Shown: positions 8,245 through 16,913, numbered from the stretch's first letter. The stretch is 64,000 nucleotides of DNA from Micromonospora rifamycinica (GCF_900090265.1 NZ_LT607752.1:3224001-3288000), one strand, 5' to 3'. The notes: generated by a model from the letters alone, not told the origin. Program-made: numbers and translations.

Positions 8245-9372
8245 TCAGCCCGCCGGCCGGGTGAGCGCCGTCGGCCGACCGGAGTCGGCGGCGGCCGACA
8301 GGGCGTCGACGACCAGCGCGCAGCGGTACCCGTCCTCGAAGTCCGCGGCCGACTCCCGGACCGACGTGCGGCCCGCCACCGCGCGCAGGAAGTGCGCGGC
8401 CTGATGGGTGAAGGTCTCGGTCCAGCTGATCGGATGGCCCGGCTCCGGCCACCACATCGCCATGAAGGGGTCGCTCGGCCGGGTCACCTCGATGAGCGTC
8501 GCCCGGTGCCCCGGGGTGATGCTCCACAGCTCGTTGAGTCGCGGTGACTCCCAGCGCAGCGCCCCTTTGGTGCCGGTGACGGTGAACCGGCACTCGCTGG
8601 TGACCCCGCCCGCCACCCGGGAGCCCCGCACGGTGCCGTGTGCACCGGAGCGGAACTGCAACGTCCCGCTGAAGAAGTCGTCCCGCACCGCCGGGGACGG
8701 GTTGAGCTTGCCCCGCTGCGCCTGCACGGTCGTCGGTTCACCGGCGAACCAGAGCGCCAGGTCCAGGATGTGCGGTCCGAGACCGAGCAGCGCGCCGTCC
8801 TGCGGCGGGGGCGGCCACACCGCGACGTCGTCGGCGTCGTGCTCCGGCAGGCCGATGGACTCCAGGAAGGAGCCGTCGAAGGCGACCACCTCACCGATCT
8901 CACCGGCGGCGACGAGATCGTGCGCGAGCCGGACGGCCGGCGCGAAGCGGAAGTTGAAGCCGCACATGTGCACCACCCCGGCCGCCTCCGCCGCCCGCCA
9001 CATCTCGTAGGCGTCGGCCGCCGTCGCGGCCAGCGGCTTCTCGCACAGCACGGCGTGGCCCGCCCCGATAGCGGCCATGGTCGCGGCGTGGTGCAGCTCG
9101 GTGGGCAGGACCACGTCCACGGCCGACAGCCCCGGACCGTCGAGCTGCGCCCGCCAGTCCGTGAACGCCTCCCGGTAGCGGTACTGCGCGGCGGACCGGC
9201 GGGTCCGGTCGGGGTCACGGCCCGAGATCGACCGCAGCTCCACCGGTGGGAGGTCCGGCACCAGCAGGCCCGCGACCACCAGAGCGAGTGTGTGTGCCCG
9301 GCCCATGAAGCCGTTGCCGACCATGGCCACCCCGACGGGATCGGCCGGTGCCCGCACGATGTCGTCCCCCAC
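8245..9372 (-). CDS. Gfo/Idh/MocA-family NAD(P)-dependent oxidoreductase
   Basis: The protein is about 375 residues. It begins with a Rossmann fold (VAMVGNGFMGRAH), has the family's EKP motif (VLCEKPLAAT) that holds the catalytic Lys, and a C-terminal GFO_IDH_MocA domain with GLGPHILDLALW. Enzymes of this family oxidise or reduce hydroxyls of inositols, sugars and cyclitols. I give the GTG at 9372; an in-frame TTG at 9408 with a better-spaced GGAG is an alternative and would add 12 residues. It lies between the HAD phosphatase and the cyclase-like gene, which fits redox tailoring of the cyclitol or sugar. The exact substrate is unknown. Confidence 0.82.
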   Translation of the reverse strand: MGDDIVRAPADPVGVAMVGNGFMGRAHTLALVVAGLLVPDLPPVELRSISGRDPDRTRRSAAQYRYREAFTDWRAQLDGPGLSAVDVVLPTELHHAATMAAIGAGHAVLCEKPLAATAADAYEMWRAAEAAGVVHMCGFNFRFAPAVRLAHDLVAAGEIGEVVAFDGSFLESIGLPEHDADDVAVWPPPPQDGALLGLGPHILDLALWFAGEPTTVQAQRGKLNPSPAVRDDFFSGTLQFRSGAHGTVRGSRVAGGVTSECRFTVTGTKGALRWESPRLNELWSITPGHRATLIEVTRPSDPFMAMWWPEPGHPISWTETFTHQAAHFLRAVAGRTSVRESAADFEDGYRCALVVDALSAAADSGRPTALTRPAG

Positions 9373-9439
9373 GTCTCCGAACCTACCTACGGGATTTGAA
9401 CTGATCAATGGAATGCTCCTCCCGTGGGACGACCCGCCG

Positions 9440-9820
9440 TCACAGGGCCGGGTCGATGTCGACGCGCAGCCCGCCGAGGCCCCGGTCGCGCGGCAGGTTC
9501 ACCGCGTACGCGGTCGGCAGCCCCGAGGGCTTGGCGTCGTTGACGACCACCCGCTCCCCCAGCGGCAGCCCGAACATCGCCCGGTCCACCCGCAGGCCGA
9601 GCCGGGCCAGCAGGTCGAGGGTCCGGGCCCGCTCGCTCTCCGGACGACCGGTCATCACCACCACGACGTCGTCCGGGGCGATCTGCGCCCAGAAGCCGGC
9701 CGCGCCGTCGAGGACCTCGTCGTCGCCGCCGAGGTAGGCGTTGTGCCGGAACACCACGCCGTCGAGGTCGACGATCCACACCTTGGGCAGCTCGCTGAGC
9801 GTCAGCCTGGGTCCTGTCAT
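9440..9820 (-). CDS. Small HAD-superfamily phosphatase
   Basis: This 126-residue protein is a minimal HAD phosphatase without a cap domain. Motif I is VDLDGVVF (nucleophile D at about 18, acid D two residues later), motif II is VVMTGRPE with Thr, and a late VNDAKPSG supplies the acidic metal site. Its size and TGRPES pattern resemble small HAD proteins in capsule and nucleotide-sugar loci. Its ATG overlaps the TGA of the nucleotidyltransferase-kinase gene (ATGA), so the two are translationally coupled. It probably removes a phosphate from a sugar phosphate in the same route, much as KdsC or GmhB do in Kdo and heptose synthesis. That role is inferred from context. Confidence 0.75.
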   Translation of the reverse strand: MTGPRLTLSELPKVWIVDLDGVVFRHNAYLGGDDEVLDGAAGFWAQIAPDDVVVVMTGRPESERARTLDLLARLGLRVDRAMFGLPLGERVVVNDAKPSGLPTAYAVNLPRDRGLGGLRVDIDPAL

Positions 9821-11340
9821 GCCGCCTTCTCCAGCAGGTAGACGCCCTGGTAGAAGGCGCCCATGGCGGAATCCACGTCGTCCAGCGCGTACCCGGTCAG
9901 GGACAGCCAGATGAGGGCGTGGATGACGTCGACGTCGCTGCCGAACCACCCGGTGCGCTCCCGGACGAGCGGCCCCTGCCGTTCCCACCCGTTCGAGGCG
10001 ATCCGCAGCGTGACGACGTCACCGGCGACGGTCAGCGCAAAGTTCCGGCGGTTGAACTGGTCGTAGTTCCCCTCGACCGAGTACAGCAGCTTGGACCAGT
10101 CGTAGCGGGGGTCGCCATAGCAGGTGGCCCGGCCGAACGTCCCCCGCGGATCGATCAGCCAGATGCCACCGGCCCGGTCCACCAGGGTGTTGGAGAACGT
10201 CGGGTCGCCGTGGACGAGCGCGTGGTCGACCGCGGGCAGCCGGTCCATCGTCGCGGCGAACCAGTCCGCGTGGCGCGGGTGCAGCGGGTTGCGGCAGGTG
10301 CGCCCGTTGATGACCAGCGAGGGCCGGTCGACGTTGGGCAGCAGCCGGCGGACCGAGGCCAGCCGGCTGACCGTCTTCTCGTGGTAGACCATCCGGTCCG
10401 ACTCGGGGTCGGGTGGCGCGGGGCTGAGGGCGTGCAACCGCGCGAAGCAGTCCATGATGCCGGTGACCACCCGCGCCTGGCCGTCCGGCGTCAGGTCCAG
10501 GTCGAACGGGTGGACGCCGTCGATGCGCTCGATCGTCAGCGGCGACCGGCCGCGCAACCGTGGAACGTGCGGAAACCCCAGGTCGGTGACCGTCTCGTAC
10601 CAGTGCGCCTCGGCCTCGATGAGGTGGTCGTACTGCCGCAGCCGGGCCGCCTTGACCACCACCTCGTCCCGGATCTCCACCTCGTTGAAGAAGCGGGCCG
10701 TCTGCCCCCCGTGCTCCTGCGCGTACCCGCGCACCGCCTCCAGGGTGCCGAACTCCCGCATCCCGGGCACCACCACGGTGTCGACGGGGGTCGACGACGT
10801 CCGTAGGTGCCGGACGAACTCGCCCTGCTCCGGCAGGTCGGGCAGGTGCTTCCTGGACGGGACCGCGAACAGGCCGGCCACCCCGCGCCGGTCCGACGCA
10901 ACCTCGACCAGCCGGCCCTGGTCGTCGACGCTCCACCGGCAGCGGAACCGGTCGCTCAGGCCGACCAACACGCGGTCGCCCAGCTCGGCGGTGGGGAACT
11001 CCGCGAAGAACAGGTCGCACCAGAGGATCAGGAAGGCCGAGGTGTCGTCCACGACGGACACCGCCGTCGACAGCCCGCTCAGGGTGCCCTCGCCGGTCGC
11101 CCGGACGACGACGTGGTCGACCTTCGGGGGCACCGTCGCCAGGTACGCCGCCAGCACGTCGGCGTGGTGGTCCGCGACGATCACGAACCGGGCCCGGGGC
11201 AGCTGGCGGAAGAGCCGGTAGAGCAGCGGCTCGCCGTCGACCGACAGCAGGCACTTGGGCTTGTTGGCCGTGAGCCGGCCGAGCCGGGATCCACGTCCAC
11301 CGGCCTGCACGATCACCGAGGGGATCTCGTCCAGCCTCAT
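9817..11340 (-). CDS. Fused sugar nucleotidyltransferase and APH-like kinase
   Basis: The 507-residue protein has two enzyme domains. Residues about 8-230 are a GT-A-fold nucleotidyltransferase with VIVQAGGRGSRL and the Lys-bearing NKPKCLL motif, then an LILWCDLFF metal site. Residues about 250-500 are an aminoglycoside/choline-kinase-like phosphotransferase with the Brenner-type ALVHGDPTFSN catalytic loop and a WLIDPRG metal motif. Together they could phosphorylate a sugar or cyclitol and join it to a nucleotide. Its ATG overlaps the SIS isomerase stop, and its own stop overlaps the HAD start, giving a coupled isomerase/activase/phosphatase module. The substrate and nucleotide are not predictable from sequence. 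Confidence 0.8.
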   Translation of the reverse strand: MRLDEIPSVIVQAGGRGSRLGRLTANKPKCLLSVDGEPLLYRLFRQLPRARFVIVADHHADVLAAYLATVPPKVDHVVVRATGEGTLSGLSTAVSVVDDTSAFLILWCDLFFAEFPTAELGDRVLVGLSDRFRCRWSVDDQGRLVEVASDRRGVAGLFAVPSRKHLPDLPEQGEFVRHLRTSSTPVDTVVVPGMREFGTLEAVRGYAQEHGGQTARFFNEVEIRDEVVVKAARLRQYDHLIEAEAHWYETVTDLGFPHVPRLRGRSPLTIERIDGVHPFDLDLTPDGQARVVTGIMDCFARLHALSPAPPDPESDRMVYHEKTVSRLASVRRLLPNVDRPSLVINGRTCRNPLHPRHADWFAATMDRLPAVDHALVHGDPTFSNTLVDRAGGIWLIDPRGTFGRATCYGDPRYDWSKLLYSVEGNYDQFNRRNFALTVAGDVVTLRIASNGWERQGPLVRERTGWFGSDVDVIHALIWLSLTGYALDDVDSAMGAFYQGVYLLEKAA

Positions 11341-11939
11341 CTGACCCGCACCGGTCCGAGGCCGATGGTGCCGCCCGGGTGGGTCCTGCGGAAGGCCGCT
11401 TCCGACAGCCCCGCCGCGCTGGCGAGTTCGGCGGCGAGCGACTGGAGCAGGCCGAGGAAGCAGATCGAGGAGGCGGTCGGCGCGAGGTCGAGGTGGTCGG
11501 CCTCGCTGACCATCGGGACGTGGACCCCGCCGCGGCAGCTCGTCGCCAGCGTGGAGCCGGGGGCCGAGTGGATGGCGAGCGTGTTGGAGTGGCCGACCTG
11601 CCGGCACGCGTCCAGGAAACGGAGGAGTTCCGGCGTCTCACCGCTCTTGGAGATGAGGATCAGCAGATCCTCCGGCCGGAACAGGCCCATGCCGCCGTGC
11701 AGTGCCGCGACGGGGTCGGCGCTGACCGCCCGCAGGGACAGCGAGCTGAACGTCGAGGCCACCTTGTCGGCCAGCACCAGGTTTTGCCCGACGCCGCTGA
11801 AAATCAGCAGGCCGGTGCAGCGCCGCACCATTTCCACGGCCCGGTCGACCTCGGATCCGTCGAGATTGTCGGCCGTGTGCTGGAGATTCTCAATCTGGCA
11901 TCGCAGACTTTCTCGCCAGGATCCGTTTCGAGCTGACAC
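11337..11939 (-). CDS. SIS-domain sugar-phosphate isomerase, KdsD/KpsF-like, without CBS domains
   Basis: The 200-residue protein is a lone SIS domain. It contains ISKSGETPELL, the LHGGMGLF element equivalent to the ALHGDLG of arabinose-5-phosphate isomerases, LAPTASS, and the C-terminal HPGGTIG motif that marks the KdsD/KpsF/GutQ group. Full KdsD proteins carry two CBS domains after the SIS domain; these are absent. Family members interconvert ketose and aldose phosphates. The start is a GTG at 11939 with no strong ribosome site. The nucleotidyltransferase-kinase gene overlaps its stop. I infer that it prepares the sugar phosphate activated by that next enzyme; arabinose 5-phosphate is possible, but no Kdo synthase is visible. 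Confidence 0.78.
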   Translation of the reverse strand: MSARNGSWRESLRCQIENLQHTADNLDGSEVDRAVEMVRRCTGLLIFSGVGQNLVLADKVASTFSSLSLRAVSADPVAALHGGMGLFRPEDLLILISKSGETPELLRFLDACRQVGHSNTLAIHSAPGSTLATSCRGGVHVPMVSEADHLDLAPTASSICFLGLLQSLAAELASAAGLSEAAFRRTHPGGTIGLGPVRVR

Positions 11940-12027
11940 TGTATTCCAGCCTCACCGGCGGCGCCCGCCGCCTTGCTCCTTACTACCCTTCGGCCACTGC
12001 CCGTGCAAGGGTCCGCACTTCCGCCGG

Positions 12028-13119
12028 CTAATGATCCGCGAACCGGTTTATCATTTGTTCGACGTGCCGTTCGTAACTGTGGTTGTCGACGAGGTGTTTC
12101 TCGAGTTCCGCCGGCTGGCCGAAGCGCCGCGGATCGGCCATCACCCGGTCGAGGGCGGCCCGCAACGCGGCGACGTCGCCGGTCGGCACCACCAGGCTGG
12201 CGGCCACCTCCGGCACCTGTGTGCGCAGCTCCTCGGTCACGACGATCGGCTTGGCGAAGGTCAGCGCGTGGACCAGCGCGCCCGAGACGCCGCCGTGGGC
12301 CTCGAAGCCGGCCAGGTAGGGGAAGACCACGACGGCCGCCCCGGCGATGAGCTGGTCCAGCCGATGGTCGTCGACCCACCCGGGTTCCCACGTCACCCGG
12401 GCGCGGGGGAACGTCCCGGCCAGCCAGTCCGCGTCCTCGGGCACCTCCAGCTTTCCGCCGATCCGCAGCCGGTGTCCGCCCGAGCCGACCGCTTCGAGCA
12501 GCACGCGGATTCCCTTGTACCGGTTCCCCCGTCCGATCAGCAGGACGTACGGTTCGTCGCCGGCCGGCGCGGCCGCAGCGGCGGCGAAGCGACGCCGGAT
12601 CGCCTGCTCGGTCGCCGCCGGCCAGCCCAGGTGGACGATCCGGTCGGCCGGTATCCAGCGGGACGCCTGACGGAGACCGGCCGAGGTGTGCACGACGATC
12701 GGATCCGTGGCCGCGAGCCGCCTCAGGACGCCGACCGCGTCGCCCTGTTTGACGGCGTTGATGCCCCCCATGGTGCCCTCGATCGCGCCCGGACGGTGCA
12801 GCGTGTGGGCCATCCGGATGCCGTGCCGCGTGATCGGGAAGGCATCCCAGTTCTCGTCGAGGAACAGGTTGACCAGGACGTCGGCTCCCTGCCGTACCGC
12901 CTCCGCGCAGGCCGCGCCGAGATTGGCCCGGGCCGGTCCCGGGGTGCGGTCCACGTCGCCGGTCATCGGGTGGTGGATCAGCCCGGTCAGCCCTCGACGG
13001 CCCGCCAGGAAGCTGTCCGGGCAGTAGATCGGCGCCCGCGCCGCCCGGCCCAGGCCGACGATGTGGTCCGGGTGGTGACCCGGCACCTCCCCGTAGTCGT
13101 CGAAGAAGGCGAGCCTCAT
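12028..13119 (-). CDS. GT4-like glycosyltransferase
   Basis: The 363-residue protein has a GT-B glycosyltransferase C-terminal half: VLLIGRGNRYKGIRVLLEA at about 190-210 and a VVVFPYLAGFEAHGGVSGALVHALTFAKPIV segment in place of the usual EGxxxxxxEAMA region, followed by VVPTGDVAALRAAL. The N-terminal half is less conserved. The E-x7-E pair typical of retaining GT4 enzymes is altered to F-E-A-H-G-G-V-S, with the second Glu missing. It is probably retaining and cytoplasmic. It lies between the epimerase and the SIS isomerase genes, with about 90 bases on each side. It would transfer the activated sugar made by the neighbouring enzymes; the acceptor is unknown. Confidence 0.78.
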   Translation of the reverse strand: MRLAFFDDYGEVPGHHPDHIVGLGRAARAPIYCPDSFLAGRRGLTGLIHHPMTGDVDRTPGPARANLGAACAEAVRQGADVLVNLFLDENWDAFPITRHGIRMAHTLHRPGAIEGTMGGINAVKQGDAVGVLRRLAATDPIVVHTSAGLRQASRWIPADRIVHLGWPAATEQAIRRRFAAAAAAPAGDEPYVLLIGRGNRYKGIRVLLEAVGSGGHRLRIGGKLEVPEDADWLAGTFPRARVTWEPGWVDDHRLDQLIAGAAVVVFPYLAGFEAHGGVSGALVHALTFAKPIVVTEELRTQVPEVAASLVVPTGDVAALRAALDRVMADPRRFGQPAELEKHLVDNHSYERHVEQMINRFADH

Positions 13120-13210
13120 CGACCGGCCCCTGCGGGTTCACGCATCTCGTCCATCCTCACCATGGCTGTCGGTCGGATCAGGGTGTGTCCCGCTGGCGGG
13201 ACCGGTCGGG

Positions 13211-14236
13211 TCAGATCCGACCGTCCCGGACCGCGGTGGCGATCCACGGGATCACCACGTCGAGCATCTCGTCGAGACTGGTGGTCGCGGTGAAACCGAG
13301 GAGTCTCTCCGCCTTGCCGACGTCCGGCACGCGCAGCTGGACGTCGTGCTCGAAGGGGGTGTCGTGGACCAGTCGGAGGGGGACCGACGGCCCCTTGACC
13401 CTGCGCCAGATGGCCCCGGCGAGTTCGGCGACCGTGGTGGACTCGGCGGTGGAGAGGTTGAAGTCCTCGTTCAGCGCGGCCGGGTGTTCCATCGCGACCA
13501 CGATGCCGCGGGCGAGGTCGGCACCGTAGGTGTAGTGCCGGACCTGCCGGCCGTCGCCGAGGATGTGCAGCGGATCCTGACCCTTGAGCACCTTCTGCAC
13601 CAGGTCCGGCACCACGTGGGACATCGCGAGCTTGACGTTGCCCGAGTGGACGTCGTGGTGCCCGAGGGCGCGGGTCTCCCCGATGCCCACGCAGTTGAAC
13701 GGCCGCACGATGGTGTACGGCAGCCCGTACTGCTGGTGCGCCGCGCGGGCATAGTACTCGACCGCCAGCTTCTGGAAGCCGTACGACGACACCGGCGGGG
13801 GGACACGGCGTTCGTCACCCTCCAGGGACGGCCACCGGTCGGTGGACTCGAACACCATGGACGACGACAGGTAGGTCACCTTCCGCAACCGGCCCTCCTG
13901 GTGCGCCCGGATGGCGGCGTCACAGGAGGACGCCATGATCCGTTCGTTGGTGGCGAGCAGGTCGTAGGCGTACCGGTGGAAGTAGGAGATCCCACCGATC
14001 ATGGCCGCTCCGGCGATGAAGTGGTCACAGTCGGTGAGCAGCTCCGACAGGAGGTCGGTGTCGCGGGCGTCACCCTCGACGAAGCGGTACGCCGGGTGCT
14101 GGTCGTACTCGCGGGAGACCCGGCCGTACTTCGAGTAGTTGTCGATGCCGACGACCTCGTGCCCCCGGCTCAGCAGCTCCTCGACCAGGTAGCCACCGAT
14201 GAATCCGGCCGATCCGCTGACCAGCACCTTCGGCAT
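13211..14236 (-). CDS. NAD-dependent nucleotide-sugar epimerase/dehydratase (extended SDR)
   Basis: The 341-residue protein is an extended short-chain dehydrogenase/reductase. It has GSAGFIGGYL at about 7-16 (GxxGxxG cofactor loop), IDNYSKYGR, the SSS element at about 124-126 and the catalytic YGFQK (Y-x3-K) motif. Enzymes of this group epimerise, dehydrate or decarboxylate UDP- or GDP-sugars; the closest pattern is UDP-glucose or UDP-glucuronate 4-epimerase-like proteins. It lies 73 bases downstream of the nucleotide-sugar dehydrogenase and is probably co-transcribed. The pair could make and epimerise a UDP-uronic acid. The precise reaction is inferred. Confidence 0.85.
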   Translation of the reverse strand: MPKVLVSGSAGFIGGYLVEELLSRGHEVVGIDNYSKYGRVSREYDQHPAYRFVEGDARDTDLLSELLTDCDHFIAGAAMIGGISYFHRYAYDLLATNERIMASSCDAAIRAHQEGRLRKVTYLSSSMVFESTDRWPSLEGDERRVPPPVSSYGFQKLAVEYYARAAHQQYGLPYTIVRPFNCVGIGETRALGHHDVHSGNVKLAMSHVVPDLVQKVLKGQDPLHILGDGRQVRHYTYGADLARGIVVAMEHPAALNEDFNLSTAESTTVAELAGAIWRRVKGPSVPLRLVHDTPFEHDVQLRVPDVGKAERLLGFTATTSLDEMLDVVIPWIATAVRDGRI

Positions 14237-14309
14237 TCGCCGCGCCTCCGTTCGTCGATGTCTGCGAGCCGGTCGGCAAAACCGGTGTCCCCTGCGCCCC
14301 CGTCGGCGC

Positions 14310-15512
14310 TCAGATCAGCACGCCCCGGCCGGTGAGGCCCCAGATGTCGATCACCGGGGTCGCGGCGGGAAGGTCGCGGTACTGCTCGTGCGGGGCGGCG
14401 ATGACGAGCAGTTCCGCGTCGGCGAGCACCCGCTCGTGCGGTACCAGCCGTTGGTCGTCGACGAAGGGGTCGGCACACAGCACCGCCGCCGCCTTGAGGA
14501 GCAGGATCTTGCGGAGCCGGTAGGCCAGTGACTCCCGGGGGTCGTCGCTGCCGCCCTTGAAGGCCATGCCCAGGATGCCGACCCGCATGGTGGACAGGTC
14601 GAACCGCTCCTCCAGCCGGGCCACCACGTAGTTGGGCAGCCCCTCGTTGACCAGCATCGCGGAGTGCCCGAGCGGGAAGTTGTTGCCGTTGAACGCCGCG
14701 AGCTGCATGGTGTCCTTGAACAGGCAGGGTCCGGCCGCGAACCCCGGGCCGGGCAGGTCGGCCGCCCGCGGGTAGTCGTACCGGATCGCCTGCCGGACCC
14801 GCTCGAAGTCGAGGCCCGAGTCGTTCGCGATCATCCAGAACTGGTTCGCCGCCGCGAACTTGATGTAGCGCCAGCTGTTGGTGAACAGCTTCGCCAGCTC
14901 CGCCTCCTCCGGGGTGAGCGGCACGATCTGCGGGGTCAGCGAGCGGAACAGCGTGGCGGCCCGCGCGAACGCCCGCGGGGTCCGCCCGCCGACGATCTGC
15001 GGGAGTTCGAAGAGCTCCACCAGCGCCCGGCCCTCGGCGATGCGCTCCGGGCAGAAGGCCACGTCCACGTCCGGCAGGCCCAGGCCCGCGATCAGCCGCT
15101 CGGCCATCGCGGTGACCCCCGGGTAGACGGTCGAACGCAGGGCGACGAAGTGGCCGGGGCGCAGGAAGGGGGCGTAGCGTTCCAGGGCCGTCGACACGGC
15201 GGTCACGTCGGGGCTGAGGTGCTCGTCCACCGGCGTGCCGACCACCACCACGAGGTGCTCCGACTCGCTCACGCAGGACGGGTCGACGGTGGCGCGCAGC
15301 GCGCCGGAGGCGAGCACGGAGGGCAGCAGCTCGTCGGCCCCGGGCTCGGCGAAGGGCATCCGACCCGCGTTCACCAGGTCGACCGCGACGCCGTTGACGT
15401 CGCACAGGACGACCGAGAGGCCGCGTGCCGCGAAGGCCAGCCCCAGCGGCAGGCCGACCCGCCCGCACCCGCCGATGATCGCGACGTCGGTGACGAACCG
15501 GGACGTGTCCAC
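14310..15512 (-). CDS. UDP-glucose/UDP-N-acetylmannosamine-type nucleotide-sugar dehydrogenase
   Basis: The 400-residue enzyme has the three domains of the UDP-sugar 6-dehydrogenase family: an N-terminal NAD fold (AIIGGCGRVGLPLGLAFA), a middle helix region with FTNSWRYIKFAAANQF, and the catalytic GPCLFKDTMQLA, whose Cys forms the thioester. The C-terminal domain begins GILGMAFKGGSDD. It oxidises C6 of a UDP-sugar to a uronic acid; WecC/TviB-like subtypes use amino sugars. I start it at the GTG at 15512, because GAGGGGAG lies five to seven bases upstream; an in-frame ATG at 15548 would add 12 residues. It is the first gene of the minus-strand cluster and diverges from the LmbU-like regulator. 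Confidence 0.87.
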   Translation of the reverse strand: MDTSRFVTDVAIIGGCGRVGLPLGLAFAARGLSVVLCDVNGVAVDLVNAGRMPFAEPGADELLPSVLASGALRATVDPSCVSESEHLVVVVGTPVDEHLSPDVTAVSTALERYAPFLRPGHFVALRSTVYPGVTAMAERLIAGLGLPDVDVAFCPERIAEGRALVELFELPQIVGGRTPRAFARAATLFRSLTPQIVPLTPEEAELAKLFTNSWRYIKFAAANQFWMIANDSGLDFERVRQAIRYDYPRAADLPGPGFAAGPCLFKDTMQLAAFNGNNFPLGHSAMLVNEGLPNYVVARLEERFDLSTMRVGILGMAFKGGSDDPRESLAYRLRKILLLKAAAVLCADPFVDDQRLVPHERVLADAELLVIAAPHEQYRDLPAATPVIDIWGLTGRGVLI

Positions 15513-16072
15513 TGCTCTCCCCTCGACGAGTTGACCCGTATCGATCATCGAAGCGGTGGCGCATCTCTCTCGTATCACCGGTCCACGAGGGGGACTCTAT
15601 CGATCACCGGCAGCTCAGGCAATCATGTTGATCCATTCCATACCACGATCGGAATCAATGGTGTCGCACCCGGCAAAGCAACCACACCGCCGTCGGCCCA
15701 CCACCCTCCCGGTGATCTTTTCGCCCTGGCCAGCGGCACATTGCCCAGCTTGTTGCTCTTGACTTTCCCCGGTGGTTTCCGGCGAGAATGGATCTCTCGC
15801 CTTTGGACGATCTTGTTCGGGAGAATGGGTACGCCGACGTGCCCCGACCCCGTGCGCCCCACCCCGATGCCAGGCACGAGCGACGGTAACGGTAGAGGTC
15901 GGTGATACCGGATGGACTTCCGACGCTGCACCGGACACGGACACCGGCCACCGGGCCGGATCCCCGCCGGGATCTCCACCCGACGTGCGGTCGACCAGAC
16001 CCTCCGTCCGACCGACGACCCACCGGACGGCTGCGGATGACGCCGACGGTCCCGACGAGGGAAGGCGGTGAC
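15513..16072 (+). promoter_or_regulatory. Divergent intergenic region between the sugar operon and the LmbU-like gene
   Basis: This stretch of about 560 bases has no convincing gene. From about 15560 to 15830 it is visibly richer in A and T than the coding DNA around it, as expected for promoters, and it must drive the minus-strand sugar operon and the plus-strand regulator. It includes a loosely symmetrical patch around 15634-15662. I could not assign -10/-35 boxes or an operator with confidence. A LmbU-type regulator often acts on neighbouring operons, so this is the most likely place for its binding site. Confidence 0.4.
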
Positions 16073-16828
16073 GTGGCGGTGCATCCCTCCACCCGGACGA
16101 AGGACACCCGGACCGGACCACCGAAGACCGCCCCACTCGACGTGCAGTTCGACATCCTCGCGACACCGCGTACCGGCATCGAATTCCCCGAACACCTGCC
16201 GTACGAGAAATGGCTCGGCATCGGCCGGCGGCTGGCGGCGGTCAGCACCTGGTCGGCCTGGTGTCTGGGAGACTGGCTGCTCTACGGGGAGACCGCGTAC
16301 AGCGGGCGCTACAGCGACGCCATCGAGCAGACCTCGCTCGACTACCAGACCCTGCGCAACTACGTCTGGGTGGCCCGACGTTTCCCGCTGTCCCGGCGGC
16401 GCGACGCGCTCAGCTTCGCCCACCACGCGGAGGTCGCCCGGCTGAGCGAGCACGAACAGGACTTCTGGCTGCGCAAGGCCGAGAAGCTCTCGTGGTCGAG
16501 AAACCGGCTGCGCAAGGAGGTCCGGGCCAGCATCGCGGAACGGTCCGCCGAGGCGATCCCGCCCGGGCCCGACGAGGCGAACCTGGACGACCGGGGCCGG
16601 GCCGGTGACAGCACCCACATCAAGGTGCGGTTGTCGCCGGAGCAGATCCGGTCGTACAGCGCAGTGGCCGAGAAGCTCGGGCACAGCCTGGAGGAGTGGG
16701 CGATCGGCGCGCTCGACCGGGCCGCCCGCGAGGAGCTGGCGGTCGGCGGCCCCGACCGGCCCGCCGACGAGGCACCGGGACGCCCCGGCGACTCCCGCCG
16801 GGGCGGCCTCTTCGCGGGAATCGGCTGA
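16073..16828 (+). CDS. LmbU/NovE-family transcriptional regulator
   Basis: The protein is about 251 residues. Its central part resembles the LmbU family of specialised-metabolism regulators (LmbU for lincomycin, NovE for novobiocin, HmtD for hormaomycin): WSAWCLGDWLLYGE, then an SLDYQTLRNYVWVARRF motif, SFAHHAEVA and LSWSRNRLRKEV. LmbU is known to bind DNA at promoters of its cluster. The C-terminal 100 residues are charged and Pro/Gly-rich and less conserved. I use the GTG at 16073, which follows GGAAGG; an in-frame ATG lies at 16037. It diverges from the sugar operon, suggesting that the cluster makes a regulated secondary metabolite rather than a housekeeping glycan. Confidence 0.8.
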   Translation: MAVHPSTRTKDTRTGPPKTAPLDVQFDILATPRTGIEFPEHLPYEKWLGIGRRLAAVSTWSAWCLGDWLLYGETAYSGRYSDAIEQTSLDYQTLRNYVWVARRFPLSRRRDALSFAHHAEVARLSEHEQDFWLRKAEKLSWSRNRLRKEVRASIAERSAEAIPPGPDEANLDDRGRAGDSTHIKVRLSPEQIRSYSAVAEKLGHSLEEWAIGALDRAAREELAVGGPDRPADEAPGRPGDSRRGGLFAGIG

Positions 16829-16913
16829 CCCGCGCCCGGCACGCCGGTCCACGCGGCTTTCCCGCGCCCGGGGCGCCTGCGGCGTGGCCCGGCGACCGGC
16901 CACGAGATCGCAA

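Noticed and set aside
9817..11939. CMP-Kdo synthesis pathway
   Set aside because: A KdsD-like isomerase, a nucleotidyltransferase and a HAD phosphatase are present, but no KdsA synthase is seen, and an actinobacterium has no lipopolysaccharide.
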